This document shows positions 24,763 to 31,886 of a DNA stretch of 64,000 nt, in pieces. Source of the stretch: Rhodobiaceae bacterium UBA7804 (GTDB taxonomy: Bacteria > Pseudomonadota > Alphaproteobacteria > Parvibaculales > Parvibaculaceae); contig DLCG01000009.1 in assembly GCA_002480495.1 (NCBI GenBank), positions 325,626 to 389,625 on the forward strand, written 5' to 3'. Position 1 is the first letter of the stretch, and the number at the start of each line of letters is the position of its first letter. Made by a program: the position numbers and the translations under genes. The notes below the pieces were generated by a model. That model had not been told where the DNA came from and ran no database searches. It saw nothing but the letters and a program-made list of their open reading frames with translations.

Positions 24763-25233
24763 CTATTTCGCTGCCACGCGCTCCTCTTCCGCCTGCTTGA
24801 GCAGTTCGGCCATGACGGCTTTCGCCTTGCCGGGGTGGGACGCCTTCGCGGCCTCGGCGAGGTTCACCGCGGGGTCGCCCACGACGACGACGCCGACCAT
24901 GCCCATGGCGTAGTGCGGCAGGCATTTGTAGCCATAGACGCCTTCGGTCTCGAAGGTGACGGCGACGGGTGCGTTCATCTTGCCCTTGAAGGGTTCGGCA
25001 CCTTCCGGCGCCATGCCGCCGATGCTTTCGGCATTGTGACTGCGGTCGGTGGGCACGAAAGTCACGGTGTCGCCTTTTTCGACCTGCAGGAAGGCCGGCT
25101 CGAAGACCATCATGCCCGCCTCGCCGCGATTGAGCATCTTCACCTCGAACTCGGCTGCCTGCGCCGGAAAACCGGCAAGCGCGCCAAGAACAATGGCACC
25201 CACGAAGATTTTATTCTGCATACGAAGTTTCAT
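24763..25233 (-). CDS. Pseudoazurin (type I copper protein)
   Basis: Periplasmic blue-copper electron carrier, 156-residue precursor with signal peptide (cleavage near PAQA-AEFE). Copper ligands are His66 (DRSHNAES), Cys104 and His107 (YKCLPHY) and Met112, in pseudoazurin spacing (C-x2-H-x4-M). The C-terminal two-helix extension typical of pseudoazurins is present (LAEAAKASHPGKAKAVMAEL). It lies 96 bp downstream of nirK on the same strand and is probably the electron donor to it. The ATG at 25233 has an AAGGAA Shine-Dalgarno 9 nt upstream; the frame upstream of it lacks signal-peptide character. Confidence 0.93.
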   Translation of the reverse strand: MKLRMQNKIFVGAIVLGALAGFPAQAAEFEVKMLNRGEAGMMVFEPAFLQVEKGDTVTFVPTDRSHNAESIGGMAPEGAEPFKGKMNAPVAVTFETEGVYGYKCLPHYAMGMVGVVVVGDPAVNLAEAAKASHPGKAKAVMAELLKQAEEERVAAK

Positions 25234-25267
25234 CCGATTTGTTCCTTTTGCTTTCGGGGGCCGGGAT

Positions 25268-25297
25268 CTCGCGGGCGGGACCGATCCCGCCCGCGAG
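25268..25297 (-). other. Strong intercistronic stem-loop between nirK and pseudoazurin
   Basis: CTCGCGGGCGGGA (25268-25280) pairs perfectly with TCCCGCCCGCGAG (25285-25297) around a 4-nt loop; GGGGG/CCCCC outside can add pairs across a bulge. On the minus-strand transcript no U-run follows, so it is more likely an mRNA-stability, processing or attenuation element than a full terminator. Confidence 0.65.
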
Positions 25298-25329
25298 CCC
25301 CCTGCCACGCCCCACCGCGATGCCGGAGG

Positions 25330-26379
25330 TCAGTGCCCGGCCATGCTCAGCTCGGCGCCATAGGTGTCGAAGATCGTGCTGTCGGCGGGACCTTCGACTG
25401 CGATCTGGGCGACCAGACCGCGCTCCATGCGGGAGAGAGCGTGATCGACGATGATGTAACGGCCCGGCACATCGAAAGTGAGATCGACGACGGTCGCTCC
25501 ACCCGGCGCGACCGTGACGGTCTGCACGTCCTCGGAGGCGGGGCTCGTCAGGGAGCCATGCGTATAGACCTTGTCGAAGATCTCGCCGATGACATGGAAG
25601 CTAGAGGTCTTGTTCGGACCGCCGACGCCGAAATAGATGCGCATGGTTTCGCCGACACGGGCCTCTATCGCGTTGTCGCCGGTGATTGCGCCAACCGTGC
25701 CATTGAAGACGTAGTATTCCGGCTTCTCGTCGAGGAGCTTCTCGTAGTCGGTGAAAGCCTCGCCCTTCTGGCCATAGGCAAGCTCGGTATAGACCTCGCC
25801 CTGCATGACATAGATCTCGCGGTCGACCGCGGGCAGCCCTCCTTCCGGCTCGACCAGGATGAGGCCATACATGCCTGCCTGAATATGGTCGGCCACCATC
25901 GGCGTCGCGCAGTGATAGACATAGATGCCGGGCTTCATGGCCTTGAAGCTGAAACGGGTTTCATGGCCCGGTTCCGTCTGCGTGGCGACCGCGCCACCGC
26001 CCGGACCCGTGACGGAATGGAAGTCGACAGAATGGAACATCATGCTGTCTTCGGCATTCTTCAGCGTCACTTCCACCGTGTCGCCCGCCCGCGCGCGGAC
26101 GAAGGGACCGGGCACCGTGCCGTTGAAGGTCCAGAAGCGGAAGCTCGTGCCGTCAGCGAGCAGTGCCTCGCGCTCGATTGTCTCAAGTTCGACCTTCACC
26201 ACCGCGGCGTGGTCGCGTGTAATGGGCGCGGGGACGGCTGCGGGATCGAGAGCGATCGACGCGAGGGCGTCGGCATGCTGCGCCTCTTCGGCAGCAGCGG
26301 TACCGGCGCCAAGAGAGAGACCGGCGATGAGCGCCATCGCGCTTGCCGTTCCGATGAGAGCTTGCTTGAACCTGCTCAT
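25330..26379 (-). CDS. nirK: Copper-containing nitrite reductase NirK
   Basis: Periplasmic trimeric enzyme that reduces nitrite to nitric oxide in denitrification. 349-residue precursor with a signal peptide ending near TAAA-EEAQ. Two cupredoxin domains with all expected ligands: type 1 copper His116, Cys157, His165, Met170; type 2 copper His121, His156, His313; and the catalytic pair Asp119 and His262. Motifs: MMFHSVDFHSVTG, YVYHCATPMVADHIQAGMYG, TSSFHVIGE and IIVDHALSRMERG. The ATG at 26379 has AAGGAG 7 nt upstream; the reading frame stays open far upstream by chance over the divergent regulator. An Fnr-type box and a -10 lie in front of it. Confidence 0.96.
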   Translation of the reverse strand: MSRFKQALIGTASAMALIAGLSLGAGTAAAEEAQHADALASIALDPAAVPAPITRDHAAVVKVELETIEREALLADGTSFRFWTFNGTVPGPFVRARAGDTVEVTLKNAEDSMMFHSVDFHSVTGPGGGAVATQTEPGHETRFSFKAMKPGIYVYHCATPMVADHIQAGMYGLILVEPEGGLPAVDREIYVMQGEVYTELAYGQKGEAFTDYEKLLDEKPEYYVFNGTVGAITGDNAIEARVGETMRIYFGVGGPNKTSSFHVIGEIFDKVYTHGSLTSPASEDVQTVTVAPGGATVVDLTFDVPGRYIIVDHALSRMERGLVAQIAVEGPADSTIFDTYGAELSMAGH

Positions 26380-26434
26380 TTGCGTTCTCCTTGACGCTCT
26401 TGTTGGGGACGCTTTCCATTTCGTCCATGACGGA

Positions 26435-26475
26435 AAGATAGGAGCGCCGGAGCACCGCGATTTGCGCTGCAACAA
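26435..26475 (-). promoter_or_regulatory. nirK promoter with NnrR/Fnr-type box
   Basis: On the plus strand TTGCG-CTGC-AACAA (26462-26475) fits TTG-N8-CAA, the half-site type reported for NnrR/Dnr-class regulators. The minus-strand -10 candidate TATCTT occupies 26440-26435. This puts the transcription start near 26428 and the box centre at about -40.5, the class II activator position. The nirK ATG follows about 49 nt later. Confidence 0.65.
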
Positions 26476-26514
26476 TTCGGCAGCGAATGATCCAGGACCA
26501 CTCACACGGAGAGC

Positions 26515-27222
26515 ATGGGGAAAATGGACAGACAGCGGCGCATGGAACTCGTCAAACCGGTCGGCCTGTTTTCGGGTCTCGACGAGGAGGGACTTGGCGC
26601 CGTCGCGGATGCGGCGCTGGAACTGCCTGTTTCCAAGGGAGAAAAGCTCTTCGAGCAGGGCGACGACGCGACACATGGCTATGTCGTCGGATGGGGACAG
26701 ATACGCCTCGACCAGGTGACACCGGACGGACAGAACGTGGTGCTGCGACATATGGGCCCAGGCGAGATGATCGGCATCGTCGCGGTGTTCCGCCGCATCC
26801 CCTTTCCGGCGACGCCGGTTGTGCTGGAGGACGGGCTGGTGTTTCGCTGGAGCGCGGCGCGGCTCTCCGACCTCATGGCACGTTTCCCGCTGATCGCGCA
26901 GAACGCGCTCAATGTCGTCGGCGGGCGGATCGAGGAATTGCAGCGGCGGCTGCAGGAAGTCGCGACGCAGCGCGTGGAACAGCGGATCGCGTCGGCGCTG
27001 CTCCGCCTCGCGAACCAGGCGGGGCGGCGCGTGGAAGAAGGAATCGAAATCCCCTTCCCTCTCTCGCGGCAGGACCTTGCGGAAATGACGGCGACGACGC
27101 TGCATACGGTGAGCCGGACACTCTCGGCCTGGGATCAGGAGGGAATCGTGGAATCGCGCCGCTCGAGCCATCTCGTCATCCGGCGACCGCACCGGCTTGT
27201 GGAAATCGCCGGCCAAGCATGA
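26515..27222 (+). CDS. Crp/Fnr-family regulator, cysteine-free (NnrR/Dnr-like)
   Basis: 235-residue Crp/Fnr protein: N-terminal cyclic-nucleotide-binding-like beta-roll (about 20-130, FEQGDDATHGYVVGWGQIRLDQV), dimerisation helix (about 135-160) and winged HTH (PLSRQDLAEMTATTLHTVSRTL, about 180-205). It contains no cysteine, so it cannot carry the FNR iron-sulphur cluster; this is the pattern of NO-responsive Dnr/NnrR regulators. The recognition helix reads H-T-V-S-R where FNR has E-x-x-S-R. It lies between nirK and nnrS, and two TTGCG-type boxes flank it, supporting control of denitrification. ATGs at 26515 and 26524 are both possible starts. Confidence 0.85.
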   Translation: MGKMDRQRRMELVKPVGLFSGLDEEGLGAVADAALELPVSKGEKLFEQGDDATHGYVVGWGQIRLDQVTPDGQNVVLRHMGPGEMIGIVAVFRRIPFPATPVVLEDGLVFRWSAARLSDLMARFPLIAQNALNVVGGRIEELQRRLQEVATQRVEQRIASALLRLANQAGRRVEEGIEIPFPLSRQDLAEMTATTLHTVSRTLSAWDQEGIVESRRSSHLVIRRPHRLVEIAGQA

Positions 27223-27229
27223 GCGCGGC

Positions 27230-27247
27230 ATTTGCGCCCGCGCAAAT
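27230..27247 (+). promoter_or_regulatory. Perfect palindromic Fnr/NnrR-type box upstream of the DUF1858-nnrS pair
   Basis: ATTTGCG-CCCG-CGCAAAT, with 7-bp perfect arms, lies 8 bp after the regulator stop. A -10 candidate TAGGCT (27267-27272) places the start point near 27279, so the box centre is at about -41. A GGAGGGA Shine-Dalgarno and the DUF1858 ATG at 27301 follow. Confidence 0.7.
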
Positions 27248-27300
27248 CGGCCGCAGGGAAAGCCGCTAGGCTCTTTCCGGAACGACACCGGAGGGACAAG

Positions 27301-27528
27301 ATGGCGAACGCATTTCCGGAAGAGCTTTCGAAGCTGACGGTCGGCGAATTGCTGCGGCGCTGGCCCGCCGCCGTTCGGATATTCCTCGACTACAAGATGA
27401 ATTGTCCGGCCTGCCCCATCGCCCCCTTCATGACGGTGGACGAGGCGGCGGGTGAATATGGCGTGGACGCGGCGGAGCTCAGGCGCGACATCGCGTGCGC
27501 GGTAACCGGGGCGGAGCCTGTCCAATGA
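27301..27528 (+). CDS. DUF1858 domain protein
   Basis: 75-residue protein consisting of a single DUF1858 domain. It has the usual short helix set (LTVGELLRRWPAAVRIFLDYKMNCPACPIAPFMTV pattern, residues 11-45) including the C-x-x-C pair in NCPACP. DUF1858 proteins are often found beside nitric-oxide, hybrid-cluster or NnrS genes; the biochemical role is unknown, with metal or cluster binding a possibility. The ATG at 27301 is chosen for its GGAGGGA Shine-Dalgarno; the longer frame begins inside the regulator box. It is translationally coupled to nnrS (ATGA overlap). Confidence 0.85.
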   Translation: MANAFPEELSKLTVGELLRRWPAAVRIFLDYKMNCPACPIAPFMTVDEAAGEYGVDAAELRRDIACAVTGAEPVQ

Positions 27529-28718
27529 AGGCGCAAAGCGGCGGCATACCGCGCTATCGCGGCTGGGCGGGCCCGGCGATCCTCGAACAGGGATTTCGTC
27601 CCTTCTTCCTGCTGGCCGGTCTTCACGCCGCGCTGGCGCTGGCGCTCTGGATCCATGTGCTGGCGGGCGGCTGGACACCGCCCACCCATTTTCCGCTGCC
27701 CGGCTGGCACGCGCATGAAATGATCCATGGCTTCGCCATGGCGGCCGTGGCCGGCTTCATGCTCACCGCGATCCCGAACTGGACAGGCCGCATGCCGCTG
27801 CAAGGGCTGCCGCTGCTGGCGCTGGTGCTTCTGTGGGGGGCGGGCCGCATCGCGGTGCTTTTTTCCGCATCGACGGGCGCGGGAACGGCGGCGGCTATCG
27901 ACCTTGCCTTTCCGCTCGTCTTCCTCGCGGTGGTTGCGCGCGAGATCGTTGCCGGGCGGAACTGGCGGAACCTGCCGATGACCGGAGCGCTGACGCTGCT
28001 CTTCGCGAGCAATGCACTCATGCATGCGGAAGCGGCGGGAGCGGCCATTCCGGCAGGGAGTGGCGCGCGGCTCGGGCTCGGCCTGCTGGTGCTTCTCATA
28101 TCGCTGATCGGCGGGCGGATCGTGCCGAGCTTCACGCGGAACTGGCTGGTGAAACGCGGGGCGACGAAGCTTCCCGCAAGTTTCGGGTGGACGGACCGCA
28201 TTGCGCTCGGCGCGACGGCAGCCGCCATTGCCCTCTTCGCCGTTGCGCCGGAGAGCGCTCCGCTCGCGTGGGCCGCGCTTGCGGCGGCTTTCGCACAGGC
28301 CGCAAGGCTCGTGCGCTGGCGCGGCGGCGCCACGGGCGCGGAGCCGCTGGTGACCATCCTTCATATCGGCTATGCGTTCATTCCGCTCGGGCTTGCGCTG
28401 CTCGGCCTCTCCATTCTGACAAGCGCGGTGCCGCAGACGGCCGCGCTGCACGCCTTCGGCGCGGGGGCCATCGGCACCATGATCCTCGCGGTGATGACGC
28501 GGGCGACGCTCGGCCATACGGGCCGGACGCTTCATGCGGACCGCATGACGATTGCGCTTTATGCCGCCATCGTTCTCGCCGCGCTTGCGCGCCTTGCAGC
28601 CGCCTTCCTGCCGGGAATGACGATGACGCTGCTGACGCTTTCGGGCGCGCTCTGGTGCGGCGGTTTCCTGGGTTTCGCGATTGTCTATGGGCGCTACCTG
28701 ACGCGCCCGCGCGGATAG
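27525..28718 (+). CDS. nnrS: NnrS family membrane protein
   Basis: Polytopic haem/copper-associated membrane protein, 397 residues, about 12 transmembrane helices. NnrS proteins protect against nitric oxide and nitrosative stress and are commonly co-regulated with denitrification genes. Characteristic parts are the N-terminal EQGFRPFFLLAGLHAALAL segment, LPGWHAHEMIHGFAMAAVAGF with conserved His residues, and ARATLGHTGR-type loop (TRATLGHTGRTL) near the end. The start codon overlaps the DUF1858 stop. It is followed about 130 bp later by a strong terminator. Confidence 0.92.
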   Translation: MKAQSGGIPRYRGWAGPAILEQGFRPFFLLAGLHAALALALWIHVLAGGWTPPTHFPLPGWHAHEMIHGFAMAAVAGFMLTAIPNWTGRMPLQGLPLLALVLLWGAGRIAVLFSASTGAGTAAAIDLAFPLVFLAVVAREIVAGRNWRNLPMTGALTLLFASNALMHAEAAGAAIPAGSGARLGLGLLVLLISLIGGRIVPSFTRNWLVKRGATKLPASFGWTDRIALGATAAAIALFAVAPESAPLAWAALAAAFAQAARLVRWRGGATGAEPLVTILHIGYAFIPLGLALLGLSILTSAVPQTAALHAFGAGAIGTMILAVMTRATLGHTGRTLHADRMTIALYAAIVLAALARLAAAFLPGMTMTLLTLSGALWCGGFLGFAIVYGRYLTRPRG

Positions 28719-28847
28719 GCCCCCCGCGACCTCCCGCCGCAGGGGACGCCTCTTGGATAAGGCGGGTGCGACCCTATCTCTTCATCGTTCCCTCTGATGG
28801 CACGGGCCCATCTCCCTCCCCTCCCCCGAGCGGGCCCGGCATCCTTC

Positions 28848-28883
28848 AACCTCCCGGCGAAAGCCGGGAGGTTTTTGTTTTTG
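28848..28883 (+). terminator. Rho-independent terminator after nnrS
   Basis: Perfect 9-bp stem CCTCCCGGC (28850-28858), GAAA tetraloop, GCCGGGAGG (28863-28871), then TTTTTGTTTTT. Between nnrS and this point (28719-28847) nothing else convincing is seen. Confidence 0.93.
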
Positions 28884-28968
28884 GCAGTTCCTGCGGCGGG
28901 TACCGGCCTCCCGCGTTCAGGGGACCGCCCGGACGGAAGGCGCGCGCTTTAGTGCATATACAATTCGA

Positions 28969-28999
28969 TCACGGCATCGTGACATTCTGTTGAATTCAA
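28969..28999. promoter_or_regulatory. Two short palindromes upstream of the small secreted protein gene
   Basis: TCACG-gcat-CGTGA (28969-28982) and TTGAATTCAA (28990-28999) are both perfect inverted repeats, 67-97 bp upstream of the ATG at 29066. The area is AT-richer than its surroundings and fits a promoter/operator region, but no clear -35/-10 pair was found. Confidence 0.35.
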
Positions 29000-29065
29000 A
29001 CCTTGCTCCCCGCGCCACACCTGAGGGTGGGCGCCGACGCCCGCATAACGACAAGGAGCAGAAAA

Positions 29066-29269
29066 ATGACGCACACAAAGCGCAACTTCACGGTGGCAAC
29101 CATTATCGCAGCGGCCCTCGCCGGCCTCCCGGCCACGAATGCGAGCGCGAAGGACGCAAGCCCGACGCTCAATGAACGCATGAGCGCGCATGGCGCTTCG
29201 GTCTTCACGGCGACTGCCGAGACCTCGAACGACCAGACACCTTCGAAGAGCCGCTACGGCAAGCGCTGA
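29066..29269 (+). CDS. Small secreted protein of unknown function
   Basis: 67-residue product with a classic signal peptide (basic MTHTKRN start, hydrophobic ATIIAAALAGLPA core, cleavage near ASA-KDAS), leaving a mature peptide of about 40 residues rich in Ser, Thr and Ala with a basic SKSRYGKR end. The ATG has AAGGAG 8 nt upstream. It is preceded by the terminator of nnrS and by two palindromes, so it is a stand-alone transcription unit. I do not recognise a family. A short periplasmic stress peptide is one possibility. Confidence 0.65.
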   Translation: MTHTKRNFTVATIIAAALAGLPATNASAKDASPTLNERMSAHGASVFTATAETSNDQTPSKSRYGKR

Positions 29270-29328
29270 GCCGGCCCTTCTTCTCGGGGCGCGTGCGCCT
29301 CTCGCGCGCCCCGAGACTGCTTGCGGGT

Positions 29329-29748
29329 TTACGATCCCGCAGCAACCCTGCGCCTTCCCCTGAAACTCTCGCGCGCCCCGGGTATCGCCTTTCCCCGCTT
29401 CTTCGCCCGCGTCTTCTTCAGTTCCTCGCCAACTTCCGCAATCGCCTCGATCGCCGGCACGAGCCGCGCGCCGAGCGGCGTCAACTCGTATTCGACCGAA
29501 GGCGGCGATGTCGGCATGACGCGGCGCAGGACAACGCCATCTTCCTCCATCTCCCGAAGACGCGTGGTCAGCACCTTGGGCGAGACAAGCGGAATGTCCG
29601 CGCGCAACTCGCTGAAACGCCGCGGTCCGCCGCGCAGATACCAGATGACGTTGGGCGCCCAGGCACCACCGATGATCGACATGCATTCGAGAAGGGGACA
29701 GGAAACCGGCGGAGCCGGGCTTCGATTCTTTCGCATTTTCAACGCCAT
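29329..29748 (-). CDS. HxlR-family transcriptional regulator
   Basis: Winged-helix regulator of about 139 residues. Core pattern: CPLLECMSIIGGAWAPNVIWYL, FSELRADIPLVSPKVLTTRLREMEEDGVV, YELTPLGARL, as in HxlR/YodB proteins. Two Cys residues near the N-terminus (positions 17 and 22 from the ATG at 29748) occupy the region where quinone/electrophile-sensing HxlR proteins have their reactive Cys. A TTG at 29754 could also start it. It is divergent from a GST-NTF2-tautomerase-cupin gene set and probably controls it; possible inverted-repeat operators lie between. Confidence 0.87.
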   Translation of the reverse strand: MALKMRKNRSPAPPVSCPLLECMSIIGGAWAPNVIWYLRGGPRRFSELRADIPLVSPKVLTTRLREMEEDGVVLRRVMPTSPPSVEYELTPLGARLVPAIEAIAEVGEELKKTRAKKRGKAIPGARESFRGRRRVAAGS

Positions 29749-29776
29749 AAGCAATTACCCCGCAGCGCCCTGGTTA

Positions 29777-29830
29777 CCGGAGGGAAACATCATTCTCCGG
29801 TTTCTTCTAGAAATCACGTTTACAGGAGAA
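29777..29830. promoter_or_regulatory. Inverted repeats between the HxlR gene and GST gene
   Basis: CCGGAG (29777-29782) mirrors CTCCGG (29795-29800) over 12 bp, and TTCTCC (29793-29798) mirrors GGAGAA (29825-29830). Both lie between the divergent start codons at 29748 and 29894, where an HxlR operator is expected. The arms are short, so support is modest. Confidence 0.35.
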
Positions 29831-29893
29831 ATCGTTGACCGTACATCCCTTGTCGAAGCCGGCTTCGATGCACCACCACCAGGGAATGAGAAA

Positions 29894-30514
29894 ATGAAGC
29901 TCTATTACACACCGGGCGTGTGCTCGCAGGCCGTGCACATCGCACTCCGCGAACTGGGCGCCGACTACACGCTGGAGAAAGTCGATCTCGCGACGAAGAA
30001 GACCGAAAGCGGAAACGATTTCACCAGGGTGAACCCGCTGGGCTATGTGCCCGCGCTCGAACTCGACAATGGCGAGGTCCTGCTCGAAGCGCCCGCCATC
30101 CTGCAATATCTGGCGGACCTGAAGCCGGAATCGATGCTCGCTCCCGCGGCCGGAACGCTTGAGCGCGTGCGGCTGCAGCAGCAGCTGAACTTCACAGCCT
30201 CCGAGCTGCACAAGTCCTTCGGACCGTTCTTCGCGGCCGTGAAGCCCGAGGGTGAGGCGCTCGAACAGGCGATGACGAAACTGCGCCGCCGCTTCGACGC
30301 GCTGGATGCCCTTCTTTCGGACGGACGTTCCTATGCGATGGGAGAGAATTTCACGGTGGCGGACACCTACATGTTCGTCGTCGCATCCTGGTCGAAGATC
30401 ATCGGTCTCGACCTGTCCTCCTGGCCCCATGTGCAGAAGTTCGTCGCGCGCGTTGCGGCACGGCCGCGCGTGCAGGAAGTGCTTCGGCGCGAGGGATTGC
30501 TCGACGCTGCATGA
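29894..30514 (+). CDS. gst: Glutathione S-transferase
   Basis: Beta/proteobacterial-class GST, 206 residues. The thioredoxin-like N-domain begins MKLYYTPGVCSQAVHIALRE (Cys10 is the beta-class active-site Cys), continues with NPLGYVPALELDNGEVLLEAPAILQYL (cis-Pro and the E-A/S glutathione-binding turn), and the C-domain has the FTVADTYMFV N-capping box. It conjugates or reduces electrophiles with glutathione. The ATG at 29894 is the only start that gives a complete N-domain. It is the first gene of a four-gene set divergent from an HxlR regulator. Confidence 0.93.
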   Translation: MKLYYTPGVCSQAVHIALRELGADYTLEKVDLATKKTESGNDFTRVNPLGYVPALELDNGEVLLEAPAILQYLADLKPESMLAPAAGTLERVRLQQQLNFTASELHKSFGPFFAAVKPEGEALEQAMTKLRRRFDALDALLSDGRSYAMGENFTVADTYMFVVASWSKIIGLDLSSWPHVQKFVARVAARPRVQEVLRREGLLDAA

Positions 30515-30566
30515 GGACGAGCGGAGCCCGCTCCGCCGGGCTCCGCGATCTCGAGGGAGAATGGAT

Positions 30567-30980
30567 ATGTCCGACGACTACCGGGCGGTTGCCCAGCAAC
30601 TGAAGACCTATTTCAACGGCCTCCATTACAGCGACACCGTGCTGCTGCGCCGCGTGCTCCACCCGAAGGCACGATACGTGACGGCGACAGGCGAGGAACT
30701 CGTCAATCTCTCCATGGACGAATACCTGCCCATCGTCGCGAAGCGCGCATCGCCCGCAAGCCGCGGCGAAGAACGGAAGGACGAAATCGTTTCGATCGAG
30801 TTTGCCGGACCGAAGACGGCGTTCGCCATCGTTCATTGCGCCGTGGGGGAGCGCTATTTCACCGACTTCCTCACCTTCATCAAGGATCGCGGGAGGTGGC
30901 AGATCATCTCCAAGGTCTTTCACTACGACATCGTGACAGGAGATACCCGGAAGCGGGAGGACGAAACATGCCTTACGTGA
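30567..30980 (+). CDS. NTF2-like (lumazine-binding family) protein
   Basis: 137-residue cone-shaped alpha+beta protein of the NTF2/SnoaL superfamily, nearest to the Lumazine_bd_2 group. Pattern: N-terminal helices (DYRAVAQQLKTYFNGLHYSD), then strands including TAFAIVHCAVGERYFTDFLTFIKDRGRWQIISKVFH, the typical ending. Members are small enzymes or binding proteins; no catalytic residue is assigned. An ATG 6 nt upstream (30561) also exists, but GAGGGAG is better spaced for 30567. It overlaps the tautomerase gene by 13 nt. Confidence 0.8.
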   Translation: MSDDYRAVAQQLKTYFNGLHYSDTVLLRRVLHPKARYVTATGEELVNLSMDEYLPIVAKRASPASRGEERKDEIVSIEFAGPKTAFAIVHCAVGERYFTDFLTFIKDRGRWQIISKVFHYDIVTGDTRKREDETCLT

Positions 30981-31198
30981 ACATCAGGATCACACGCGAA
31001 GGAGCGACGCGCATGCAGAAGGCGAAGCTCATCGAAGGCGTGACGACGCTGCTCAAGGATATTCTCGGCAAGGACCCTGCAACCACTTTCGTTGTCCTCG
31101 ACGAAGTGATGATGGAAGATTGGGGCGTGGGCGGGCTGCCGGTAGACGAGTACCGGCGCGTCCTTGCAGCGGAAGCGAGACAGCATGAAAGTGAATGA
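30968..31198 (+). CDS. 4-oxalocrotonate tautomerase family protein
   Basis: 76-residue tautomerase with the N-terminal MPYVNIRIT: Pro1 after Met removal is the catalytic base of the family. The single alpha-helix (MQKAKLIEGVTTLLKDILG) and second beta strand (TTFVVLDEVMMEDWGVGG) match 4-OT. It probably isomerises a dienol or 2-oxo acid intermediate; the overlap with both neighbours (13 and 14 nt) implies a joint function in one pathway. Confidence 0.9.
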   Translation: MPYVNIRITREGATRMQKAKLIEGVTTLLKDILGKDPATTFVVLDEVMMEDWGVGGLPVDEYRRVLAAEARQHESE

Positions 31199-31883
31199 CG
31201 ATTTCGAGGCGCGTGCGGCCGTTCATGCCCGCGACATCGACTGGGTGCCCTCGCCCGTGGCAGGCGTGGACCGGAAGATGTTCGATCGCGTGGGTGGCGA
31301 AGTGGCGCGCGCGACCTCGATCGTCAGATATGCGCCGGGGAGTCTCTTTTCCCCGCATGTCCATGGCGGCGGTGAGGAATTCGTGGTTCTCGATGGCGTC
31401 TTCCAGGACGAGCACGGCAACTACCCGGCCGGAAGCTATGTGCGCAATCCCCCGACCTCGCGCCATCGGCCCGGCTCCGGGCCCGGCTGCACGATCTTCG
31501 TGAAGCTGTGGCAGTTCGACCCCGAAGACCGCACCCAAGTACGACTCGACCTCTTCGACCCCGCACCGGAAGCCGTGCCGGAGCGGCCGGGCGTCGAAAT
31601 GCGCACCATCTTCCAGGACAGCCGCGAATGCGTCAGTTCGGCCTTCTGGCATCCGGGCGCCAGCATCTTCCGCCGAAATGAGGGCGGAATGGAACTATTG
31701 TGCCTGAAAGGCAGCTTCACCGAAGGCGGCGAGACGTTCAGCACATGGTCATGGCTCAGGCTTCCGCCGGGCACCGCGCTACAGGCGGAGGCAGGTCCGG
31801 AGGGTGCCTTTCTTTGGATGAAGGAAGGGCATCTGCGCTTCGTCGAGAAGGAGTTGGCCGCGCTCGAAGCGGCCGCCCCCTGA
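31185..31883 (+). CDS. ChrR-like bi-cupin protein
   Basis: 232-residue protein with two cupin domains of the ChrR C-terminal type. First cupin: SPHVHGGGEEFVVLDGVFQDE then YPAGSYVRNPPTSRHRP, retaining the metal ligands His, His, Glu and a late His. Second cupin: FWHPGASIFRRNEGGMELLCLKGSFTEGG and WLRLPPG, with fewer ligands. The zinc-binding anti-sigma domain of true ChrR is missing, so this is a stand-alone cupin, possibly an enzyme. It overlaps the tautomerase gene by 14 nt and ends 3 bp from the convergent MBL gene. Confidence 0.85.
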   Translation: MKVNDDFEARAAVHARDIDWVPSPVAGVDRKMFDRVGGEVARATSIVRYAPGSLFSPHVHGGGEEFVVLDGVFQDEHGNYPAGSYVRNPPTSRHRPGSGPGCTIFVKLWQFDPEDRTQVRLDLFDPAPEAVPERPGVEMRTIFQDSRECVSSAFWHPGASIFRRNEGGMELLCLKGSFTEGGETFSTWSWLRLPPGTALQAEAGPEGAFLWMKEGHLRFVEKELAALEAAAP

Positions 31884-31886
31884 GGC

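Noticed and set aside
26380..27678. Upstream extension of the nirK frame across the Crp/Fnr gene
   Set aside because: nirK has a clear signal peptide, Shine-Dalgarno and promoter at 26379-26475; the extension is Arg/Pro-rich shadow sequence of the regulator gene.
28719..28800. Possible repeat copy after nnrS (CCTCCCGCC ... GGCGGGTG)
   Set aside because: Resemblance is limited to short G/C tracts and does not extend through a palindrome.
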